Of a stretch of DNA of 64,000 nt, positions 1-6,978 are shown one piece after another; the stretch's first letter is position 1; every line of letters begins with the position of its first letter. The notes under the pieces are model-generated. The model was not told where the DNA came from and ran no database searches. It was given only the letters and a program-made list of their open reading frames with translations. Source of the stretch: Streptomyces tirandamycinicus (GTDB lineage Bacteria > Actinomycetota > Actinomycetes > Streptomycetales > Streptomycetaceae); NCBI RefSeq assembly GCF_003097515.1, contig NZ_CP029188.1, positions 4,103,001 to 4,167,000 on the forward strand, given 5' to 3'. The position numbers and the translations under genes are program-made.

Positions 1-531
1 GCCGTCGACGGCGACGACCAGGCCACGCACGATCTGCTGGCCCGGGTGCACCCCCTGGCGCTGCGGTACTGCCGCACCCGGCTGAGCCGGCTGCCCGGTG
101 ACGCGCGTCACTTCGTCGAGGACCTCGCGCAGGAGGTCTGCGTCGCGGTCCTCATGGCGCTGCCGCGCTACCGGGACACCGGGCGCCCCTTCGAGGCGTT
201 CGTCTTCGCGATCGCGGCGCACAAGGTCGCCGATCTGCAGCGGGCCGCCATGCGGCACCCCGGCTCCACCGCGGTGCCGTCCGACGAGATGCCGGAGCGG
301 CCGGACGACTCGCTGGGTCCCGAGGAGCGCGCGCTGCTCAGCGACGACGCGGAGTGGGCCAAGAGGCTCCTCGCCAGCCTCCCGGAGAACCAGCGCGAGC
401 TGCTGGTGCTGCGGGTCGCGGTCGGGCTCACCGCGGAGGAGACCGGGCAGATGCTCGGCATGTCGCCGGGCGCGGTCCGGGTCGCCCAGCACCGGGCCCT
501 CAGCAGGCTGCGGGCGCTCGCCGAGCAGTAG
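1..531 (+). CDS. shbA: RNA polymerase sigma factor, ShbA/SigD type (5' end outside window)
   Basis: The frame is open from base 1, so the start lies upstream; a GTG at 46 is inside the protein. The visible 176 residues cover a sigma-70 region 2 (FVEDLAQEV, then RPFEAFVFAIAAHKVAD) and a region 4 helix-turn-helix (LPENQRELLVLR, then LTAEETGQMLGMSPGAV). No extra C-terminal domain follows. This sigma factor directly upstream of guaB and guaB3 matches the place of ShbA in Streptomyces and SigD in Mycobacterium. In S. griseus ShbA is reported to drive transcription of the principal sigma gene hrdB. The family call is secure; the ShbA assignment rests on gene order and is likely rather than proven. 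Confidence 0.8.
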   Translation, partial: AVDGDDQATHDLLARVHPLALRYCRTRLSRLPGDARHFVEDLAQEVCVAVLMALPRYRDTGRPFEAFVFAIAAHKVADLQRAAMRHPGSTAVPSDEMPERPDDSLGPEERALLSDDAEWAKRLLASLPENQRELLVLRVAVGLTAEETGQMLGMSPGAVRVAQHRALSRLRALAEQ

Positions 532-611
532 CGTGGAGGGCGGCGGCTGAACCCTGCGGGCGCCGCGTCCGTACGTACGAACGTACAAAGCTGCTCGGTG
601 ATCTTGATCGT

Positions 612-637
612 GGAACGTGACACCTCCGGATCCCGTT
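612..637 (+). promoter_or_regulatory. candidate ECF/SigR-like promoter of guaB
   Basis: GGAAC (612-616) and GTT (635-637) are separated by 18 bp and lie 45 bp before the guaB start. The layout resembles the GGAAT-N18-GTT consensus of SigR-type sigma factors. TAGCAT (637-642) could instead be a housekeeping -10 box, but no matching -35 box is present. Inference only. Confidence 0.35.
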
Positions 638-681
638 AGCATGGACATCCGCACCGATCAAGGCCATTTGGGGAAGGTGTC

Positions 682-2184
682 ATGACTGCCAACGTCGACG
701 GAGTGCCCGACAAATTCGCGACACTCGGGCTGACCTACGACGACGTGCTGCTCCTGCCCGGCGCGTCCGACATGGCGCCCGACCAGATCGACACCTCCTC
801 GCACGTCTCGAAGAACGTGCGGGTGAACATCCCTCTGCTGTCCGCCGCCATGGACAAGGTCACCGAGTCGCGCATGGCCATCGCCATGGCCCGGCAGGGC
901 GGCGTGGGCGTACTGCACCGCAACCTCTCGATCGCCGACCAGGCCAACCAGGTCGACCTGGTGAAGCGCTCCGAGTCCGGCATGGTCACCGACCCGATCA
1001 CGGTGCACCCCGACGCGACGCTCGCCGAGGCCGACGCGATCTGCGCCAAGTTCCGGATCAGCGGCGTCCCCGTCACCGACGCGGCCGGCAAGCTGCTCGG
1101 CATCGTCACCAACCGCGACATGGCCTTCGAGACGGACCGCTCCCAGCAGGTGCGCGACGTCATGACCCCGATGCCGCTGGTGACCGGCAAGGTCGGCATC
1201 TCGGGCGTGGACGCCATGGAGCTGCTGCGCCGCCACAAGATCGAGAAGCTTCCGCTGGTCGACGACGCCGGCATCCTCAAGGGCCTGATCACCGTCAAGG
1301 ACTTCGTCAAGGCGGAGAAGTACCCCAACGCCGCGAAGGACAAGGACGGCCGGCTCCTGGTCGGTGCCGCGGTCGGCGTCGCGGGCGACGCCTTCGAGCG
1401 CGCCCAGGCCCTGATCGAGGCCGGTGTCGACTTCATCGTCGTCGACACCGCCCACGGCCACTCCAAGCTGGTCGGCGACATGGTCGCCAAGATCAAGTCC
1501 AACGCCCCGGTGGACGTCATCGCCGGCAACGTCGCCACCCGTGACGGTGCCCAGGCGCTCATCGACGCGGGCGTGGACGGCATCAAGGTCGGCGTCGGGC
1601 CCGGCTCCATCTGCACCACCCGTGTCGTCGCCGGTATCGGCGTCCCGCAGGTCACCGCGATCTACGAGGCGTCCCTCGCCGCCAGGGAGGCGGGCGTCCC
1701 GGTCATCGGCGACGGCGGCCTCCAGTACAGCGGCGACATCGCCAAGGCCCTGGTCGCGGGCGCCGACACGGTGATGCTCGGCTCGCTGTTGGCCGGCTGC
1801 GAGGAGTCCCCGGGCGAGCTGCTCTTCATCAACGGCAAGCAGTTCAAGTCGTACCGCGGCATGGGCTCGCTCGGCGCCATGCAGTCCCGCGGCGACCAGC
1901 GCTCCTTCTCCAAGGACCGCTACTTCCAGGAGGGCGTCGCCTCCGACGAGAAGCTCGTCCCCGAGGGCATCGAGGGCCAGGTGCCCTACCGCGGCCCGCT
2001 CTCCGCGGTCGTCCACCAGCTCGTCGGCGGTCTGCGCCAGTCGATGTTCTACGTCGGCGGCCGCACGGTGCCGCAGCTGCAGGAGCGCGGCCGGTTCGTC
2101 CGGATCACCTCGGCGGGTCTCAAGGAGAGCCACCCGCACGACATCCAGATGACGGTCGAGGCGCCGAACTACAGCAGGAAGTAG
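682..2184 (+). CDS. guaB: IMP dehydrogenase
   Basis: Cytosolic enzyme that oxidises IMP to XMP with NAD, the committed step to GMP. The 500-residue product has the family's usual length. The N-terminus has the typical LTYDDVLLLPG motif, residues of about 95-205 form the two CBS modules that sense nucleotides, and the catalytic loop GVGPGSICTTR carries the nucleophile Cys311. The late flap motif YRGMGSLGAM and the C-terminal RxTSAGLKESHPHD segment are also intact. The ATG at 682 has a GGGAAGG ribosome-binding site just upstream. It lies between the sigma factor gene and guaB3, and guaA sits 20 kb away. Confidence 0.97.
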   Translation: MTANVDGVPDKFATLGLTYDDVLLLPGASDMAPDQIDTSSHVSKNVRVNIPLLSAAMDKVTESRMAIAMARQGGVGVLHRNLSIADQANQVDLVKRSESGMVTDPITVHPDATLAEADAICAKFRISGVPVTDAAGKLLGIVTNRDMAFETDRSQQVRDVMTPMPLVTGKVGISGVDAMELLRRHKIEKLPLVDDAGILKGLITVKDFVKAEKYPNAAKDKDGRLLVGAAVGVAGDAFERAQALIEAGVDFIVVDTAHGHSKLVGDMVAKIKSNAPVDVIAGNVATRDGAQALIDAGVDGIKVGVGPGSICTTRVVAGIGVPQVTAIYEASLAAREAGVPVIGDGGLQYSGDIAKALVAGADTVMLGSLLAGCEESPGELLFINGKQFKSYRGMGSLGAMQSRGDQRSFSKDRYFQEGVASDEKLVPEGIEGQVPYRGPLSAVVHQLVGGLRQSMFYVGGRTVPQLQERGRFVRITSAGLKESHPHDIQMTVEAPNYSRK

Positions 2185-2311
2185 CGCGCACCGCCGCAGG
2201 TGGCGGCGGCCGCGTTTCCGCAGGGGCGGTTCCGGGGATTCCCGGGACCGCCCCCGGCATGTGCGTCGGGGATACTGGTAGGCGCAGACGTAGAGGGAAA
2301 GGCCACATATC

Positions 2312-3436
2312 GTGACTGAGATCGAGATCGGGCGCGGCAAGCGCGGCCGCAGGGCGTACGCGTTCGACGACATCGCCGTCGTACCGAGCCGGCGCACCCG
2401 GGACCCGAAGGAGGTCTCGATCGCGTGGCAGATCGACGCCTACCGGTTCGAGCTGCCGTTCCTGGCCGCCCCCATGGACTCCGTCGTCTCGCCGCAGACC
2501 GCCATCCGCATCGGTGAGCTGGGCGGACTGGGCGTGCTGAACCTCGAGGGCCTGTGGACCCGGCACGAGGACCCGCAGCCGCTGCTCGACGAGATCGCCG
2601 GGCTGCCCGCCGAGAGCGCGACCCGCCGTCTGCAGGAGATCTACGCCGCGCCGATCAAGGAGGAGCTGATCGGGCAGCGCCTCAAGGAGGTGCGCGACTC
2701 CGGCGTCGTCACGGCCGCCGCCCTGTCGCCGCAGCGCACCGCGCAGTTCTCCAAGACGGTCGTCGACGCGGGCGTGGACATCTTCGTCATCCGCGGTACG
2801 ACGGTCTCCGCCGAGCACGTCTCCGGCGCGGCGGAGCCGCTGAACCTGAAGCAGTTCATCTACGAGCTCGACGTCCCGGTCATCGTCGGCGGCTGCGCCA
2901 CGTACACGGCGGCGCTGCACCTGATGCGCACCGGCGCGGCGGGCGTCCTGGTCGGCTTCGGCGGCGGAGCGGCGCACACCACCCGCAATGTGCTGGGCAT
3001 CCAGGTGCCCATGGCGACGGCGGTCGCGGACGTCGCCGCCGCCCGCCGGGACTACATGGACGAGTCCGGCGGCCGGTACGTCCACGTCATCGCCGACGGC
3101 GGTGTCGGCTGGTCCGGCGACCTCCCGAAGGCCGTCGCCTGCGGCGCGGACGCCGTGATGATGGGCTCCCCGCTGGCCCGCGCGACGGACGCGCCCGGCC
3201 GCGGCCACCACTGGGGCATGGAGGCGGTGCACGAGGACGTGCCCCGCGGCAAGCTCGTCGACCTGGGCATCGTCGGTACGACGGAGGAGATCCTCACCGG
3301 CCCGTCGCACTCCCCGGACGGCTCGATGAACTTCTTCGGCGCCCTCCGGCGTGCCATGGCGACGACCGGCTACAGCGAGCTCAAGGAGTTCCAGCGGGTC
3401 GAGGTGACGGTCGCGGACTCCCAGCACAAGCGCTGA
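2312..3436 (+). CDS. guaB3: GuaB3-family IMP dehydrogenase-related protein, active-site Cys replaced by His
   Basis: A 374-residue TIM-barrel protein of the IMPDH/GMP reductase superfamily without CBS modules. It starts at GTG 2312 behind an AGAGGGAAAGG ribosome-binding site, 127 bp after guaB. The loop that carries the catalytic Cys in IMPDH reads VGFGGGAAHTTR here, so His222 stands where Cys is expected. Phosphate-binding glycines (IADGGVGWSGDLPKA, MMGSPLARATDAPG) are kept. Cyanobacterial GuaB3 has been reported to act as a GMP reductase; with no Cys the reaction here is uncertain and it may be regulatory. The family name is secure, the activity is not. Confidence 0.9.
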   Translation: MTEIEIGRGKRGRRAYAFDDIAVVPSRRTRDPKEVSIAWQIDAYRFELPFLAAPMDSVVSPQTAIRIGELGGLGVLNLEGLWTRHEDPQPLLDEIAGLPAESATRRLQEIYAAPIKEELIGQRLKEVRDSGVVTAAALSPQRTAQFSKTVVDAGVDIFVIRGTTVSAEHVSGAAEPLNLKQFIYELDVPVIVGGCATYTAALHLMRTGAAGVLVGFGGGAAHTTRNVLGIQVPMATAVADVAAARRDYMDESGGRYVHVIADGGVGWSGDLPKAVACGADAVMMGSPLARATDAPGRGHHWGMEAVHEDVPRGKLVDLGIVGTTEEILTGPSHSPDGSMNFFGALRRAMATTGYSELKEFQRVEVTVADSQHKR

Positions 3437-3442
3437 CGGTCC

Positions 3443-3554
3443 GGCCCGGGCCGTACCTCGGTTCCGGGGGGTGTCGAGGGGCCCGGGCCGTACCTCGGTT
3501 CCGCGGGGCGTCGACGACCCCTTGAACCCAAGCTTCGGTTCCAGGGGGCGTCGA
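3443..3554. repeat. three imperfect 36-40 bp tandem units
   Basis: Units near 3443, 3479 and 3515 share CTCGGTTCC-type and GGGCGTCGA-type blocks. They fill the gap between the convergent guaB3 and sugar-dehydrogenase genes. No gene is supported between 3437 and 3646. Confidence 0.6.
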
Positions 3555-3646
3555 GCGGCCCGGCGGCCCGCATGCGGTGCCGGGCTCCCGGGCGGTGCGC
3601 GGGCCCGGGCGTCCGCCGCGGTGCCGGGCCCCGCACCCCCGCGGTG

Positions 3647-4888
3647 TCACAGGCGGTGCGCCGCCCCCGCCGGGGAGGCCCCCCTGGTGTCCAGGAAGAT
3701 CTGCGCCTTGACCGCCAGGCCCTGCAGGTCGTACGTGCGGTGGTGCTGCAGCAGCACGGTGAGGTCCGCGGTGGCCGCCGCCTCGTACAGCGAGTCGGCG
3801 CGGGGTACCGGACGGTCGTGGACGCGCCAGTCCGTCACATAGGGGTCGTGGTAGCCGACCGAGGCGCCCAGCTCCATCAGGCGGCGCGCGATCTCGGGGG
3901 CGGGTGAGCCCTGCTGGTCGGCGAGGTCCGGCTTGTAGGTGACGCCGAGCAGCAGGATCCGGGCCGCGCGGGCCGACTTGCCGTGCTCGTTGAGCAGGGT
4001 CGCGCAGCGCTGGACGACGTAACCAGGCATCCGCTCGTTGATCTGGCCCGCGAGTTCGACGAGCGGCAGGGAGCGGTGCGGCCCGACCGTGCCGACGGGG
4101 TGGCCGTGCCCGCCCACCCCGGGACCGGGCCGGAAGGCCTGGAACCCGAACGGCTTGGTCTCGGCGCAGCGGATGACGTCCCAGAGGTCGACGCCGAGGT
4201 CGTGGCAGAGCACCGCCATCTCGTTGACCAGGGCGATGTTGACGTGCCGGAAGTTGGTCTCCAGGAGCTTGACGGCCTCTGCCTCGCGCAGTCCGCGGGC
4301 GCGGACCACCTTGTCGCTGACCCGGCTGTAGAAGGCCGCCGCCGACTCGGTGCAGGCCGGCGTCAGGCCGCCGATCACCTGCGGGGTGTTGGCCTGGCCG
4401 TGGGCGCGGTTGCCGGGGTCGAGCCGGCTGGGCGAGTACGCCAGATGGAAGTCGGCGCCCGCCCGCAGCCCCGAGCCCTCCTCCAGGATGGGCCGCAGAT
4501 AGCCCTCCGTGGTGCCGGGCTCGACCGCGGACTCGAGCAGCACGGTGGTGTGCGGCCGCAGCCGCGCGGCCAGTGCCCGGGCGGCGTCGCCGACCGCCGA
4601 GAGGTCGAGCCTGCGGTCCGGTCCGAGGGGGGTGGGCGCGCAGATGACCGCGGTGCGCACCCGGCCCAGCTCGGCGGGGTCGGTGGTGGGCCGGAAGCCC
4701 CCCGAGAGCATCCGGCGGATCTCCGACGCGCTGAGGGAGCCGCTCACGGGCGGACGTCCCGCGGCGAGTTCGGCGGCGGGGCGTGGGTCGGGGTCGTAGC
4801 CGAGGGTCTTGATGCCCGCGGCTGCCGCGGCCTGGGCGAGGGGCAGTCCGAGGTGGCCGAGTCCGATGACGGCGAGATCTGCGGGCAT
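3647..4888 (-). CDS. nucleotide-sugar dehydrogenase (WecC/UDP-ManNAc type), catalytic Cys absent
   Basis: The 413-residue product begins with an NAD Rossmann motif (VIGLGHLGLPLA) and has the central (KLLETNFRHVNIALVNEM) and C-terminal (LLLGVTYKPDLADQQGSPA) domains of UDP-sugar 6-dehydrogenases. These enzymes oxidise the C6 hydroxyl of a UDP-sugar twice through a thiohemiacetal on a Cys in a GGHCIPVDP motif. Here that segment reads GGHGHPVGTVG, so Gly262 replaces the Cys. The usual DQRESP is DQQGSP. The second oxidation should be lost. The ATG at 4888 has GGGAAGGA on its 5' side; longer frames run into the upstream gene region and were not used. It stands alone, convergent with guaB3. Confidence 0.82.
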   Translation of the reverse strand: MPADLAVIGLGHLGLPLAQAAAAAGIKTLGYDPDPRPAAELAAGRPPVSGSLSASEIRRMLSGGFRPTTDPAELGRVRTAVICAPTPLGPDRRLDLSAVGDAARALAARLRPHTTVLLESAVEPGTTEGYLRPILEEGSGLRAGADFHLAYSPSRLDPGNRAHGQANTPQVIGGLTPACTESAAAFYSRVSDKVVRARGLREAEAVKLLETNFRHVNIALVNEMAVLCHDLGVDLWDVIRCAETKPFGFQAFRPGPGVGGHGHPVGTVGPHRSLPLVELAGQINERMPGYVVQRCATLLNEHGKSARAARILLLGVTYKPDLADQQGSPAPEIARRLMELGASVGYHDPYVTDWRVHDRPVPRADSLYEAAATADLTVLLQHHRTYDLQGLAVKAQIFLDTRGASPAGAAHRL

Positions 4889-5108
4889 GGCGGTGGGCCG
4901 TCCTTCCCAATAGCCGAGGGGCACGTGACGCGCAAGTCCTGTGGACAGAACGAGCAGGGGCAATGTCAGACTAGGAGTAAATATGACCGTTATGCGGTAT
5001 TGCGCGCCTCTGGTCGCCCGAGTGTTGTCCACAGGCGGTGGCTGAAGTCCGGGAGTGCGGACAGAATCAAGTGTGTGGGCCCGACCAGTGGGGGCGACGG
5101 GAGGCACC

Positions 5109-6815
5109 GTGAGGACTGCGACGATGGGACCGGCACAGCGCGCCGAGGCCCTGGCCGCGATGGCGGAGCACGAGCTGGACGTGCTGGTGGTCGGTGGCGG
5201 GGTGGTCGGCGCGGGCACCGCGCTGGACGCGGTGACGCGCGGACTGTCCACCGCGATCGTCGAGGCGCGTGACTGGGCGTCGGGCACCTCGAGCAGATCC
5301 AGCAAGCTGATCCACGGCGGGCTGCGCTATCTGGAGATGCTGGACTTCGCGCTGGTGCGCGAGGCGCTCAAGGAGCGCGGACTGCTGCTGGAGCGGATCG
5401 CCCCGCACCTCGTGAAGCCCGTGCCCTTCCTCTACCCGCTCCAGCACAAGGGCTGGGAGCGGGTCTACGCCGGAGCGGGCGTCGCGCTGTACGACGCGAT
5501 GTCGGTGTCCTCGGGTCACGGCCGCGGCCTGCCGGTGCACCGCCATCTCACCCGCAGGCACGCCCTCCGGGTGGCCCCGTGCCTGCGGAAGGACGCCCTG
5601 GTCGGTGCCCTGCAGTACTACGACGCCCAGATGGACGACTCCCGTTACGTGGCGAGCCTGGTGCGCACGGCCGCCGCGTACGGCGCGCTCGCCGCCAGCC
5701 GGGCACCCGTCATCGGCTTCCTGCGCGAGGGCGAGCGGGTCGTCGGCGCCCGGGTCAAGGACGTCGAGACGGGCGGGGAGTACGAGATCAGGGCGAAGCA
5801 GGTGGTGAACGCCACGGGGGTGTGGACCGACGACACCCAGGCCATGATCGGCGAGCGCGGGCAGTTCCACGTCCGGGCCTCCAAGGGCATCCATCTCGTG
5901 GTGCCCAAGGACCGGATCCACTCGGCCACCGGCCTGATCCTGCGCACCGAGAAGTCCGTCCTCTTCGTCATCCCGTGGGGCCGGCACTGGATCGTCGGCA
6001 CCACGGACACCGAGTGGGACCTGGACAAGGCGCACCCGGCCGCCTCCAGCGCCGACATCGACTACCTGCTGGCGCAGGTGAATTCGGTGCTCGCCGTCCC
6101 GCTCACCCGCGACGACGTCGAGGGGGTGTACGCGGGGCTGCGCCCGCTGCTCGCCGGGGAGTCGGAGGCGACGAGCAAGCTCAGCCGCGAGCACACGGTG
6201 GCGCACCCGGTGCCCGGCCTGGTGGTGGTGGCCGGCGGCAAGTACACGACGTACCGGGTGATGGCGAAGGACGCGGTGGACGAGGCGGTGCACGGGCTGG
6301 ACCGCCGGGTCGCGGAGTGCGTCACGGAGGACGTGCCGCTGCTGGGTGCCGAGGGCTACCGCGCCCTGTGGAACGCACGAGCGAGGATCGCGGAGCGGGC
6401 GGGGCTCCATGTCGCCCGCGTCGAGCACCTGCTGAACCGGTACGGGTCCATGACCGAGGAACTGCTGGAGCTCGTCGCGGCCGACCCCGGGCTGGGCCGC
6501 CCGCTGACCGGCGCCGACGACTACCTGCGGGCCGAAGTCGTCTACGCCGCCTCCCACGAGGGCGCCCGGCACCTCGACGACGTACTCACCCGGCGGACCC
6601 GCATATCCATCGAGACGTTCGACCGGGGCACGCGCTGCGCACGGGAGTGCGCCGAGCTGATGGCCCCGGTGCTCGGCTGGGACAAGGCGCAGATCGAGAA
6701 GGAAGTCGAGCACTACGAGAAGCGGGTGGAGGCCGAGCGCGAGTCGCAGTTGCAGCCCGACGACCTGACCGCCGACGCGGCGCGGCTGGGCGCGCCGGAC
6801 ATCGTCCCGATCTAG
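5109..6815 (+). CDS. glpD: aerobic glycerol-3-phosphate dehydrogenase (FAD)
   Basis: Membrane-associated flavoenzyme that oxidises glycerol-3-phosphate to dihydroxyacetone phosphate and passes electrons to quinone. The 568-residue protein has the N-terminal dinucleotide motif VVGGGVVGAGTALDAVTRG, the GTSSRSSKLIHGGLRYLE signature, the substrate-loop motif RPLLAG, and the C-terminal helical cap typical of GlpD. GTG 5109 is preceded by GGGAGG at 7-bp spacing and was chosen over an in-frame ATG at 5055 with no ribosome-binding site. It is divergent from the sugar-dehydrogenase gene. No glpF or glpK is beside it. Confidence 0.93.
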   Translation: MRTATMGPAQRAEALAAMAEHELDVLVVGGGVVGAGTALDAVTRGLSTAIVEARDWASGTSSRSSKLIHGGLRYLEMLDFALVREALKERGLLLERIAPHLVKPVPFLYPLQHKGWERVYAGAGVALYDAMSVSSGHGRGLPVHRHLTRRHALRVAPCLRKDALVGALQYYDAQMDDSRYVASLVRTAAAYGALAASRAPVIGFLREGERVVGARVKDVETGGEYEIRAKQVVNATGVWTDDTQAMIGERGQFHVRASKGIHLVVPKDRIHSATGLILRTEKSVLFVIPWGRHWIVGTTDTEWDLDKAHPAASSADIDYLLAQVNSVLAVPLTRDDVEGVYAGLRPLLAGESEATSKLSREHTVAHPVPGLVVVAGGKYTTYRVMAKDAVDEAVHGLDRRVAECVTEDVPLLGAEGYRALWNARARIAERAGLHVARVEHLLNRYGSMTEELLELVAADPGLGRPLTGADDYLRAEVVYAASHEGARHLDDVLTRRTRISIETFDRGTRCARECAELMAPVLGWDKAQIEKEVEHYEKRVEAERESQLQPDDLTADAARLGAPDIVPI

Positions 6816-6863
6816 GATCCTGCGGAATCCCTTTCTCCGTAGCCTTCCTGACGCTCGATGGAC

Positions 6864-6885
6864 CCGGGACTTCCACCGGTCCCGG
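6864..6885 (+). terminator. short hairpin after glpD
   Basis: CCGGGAC and GTCCCGG form a perfect 7-bp stem with an 8-nt loop, 48 bp after the glpD stop. It lacks a T run, as is common for terminators in this genus. Confidence 0.4.
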
Positions 6886-6978
6886 AGTGAGAGAGAATGG
6901 GGGCTCTTCCAGGGCGGGTTACCGCATCGCGCGGGCGCGGCGGGCGCGGGCGAGGATCAGGGATCGCAGAGGGGACGC

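Noticed and set aside
658..2397. 579-codon frame antisense to guaB, and similar long antisense frames under guaA, sucC, purH and the kinases
   Set aside because: They mirror strongly conserved genes; in such GC-rich DNA the opposite frames stay open by codon bias alone.
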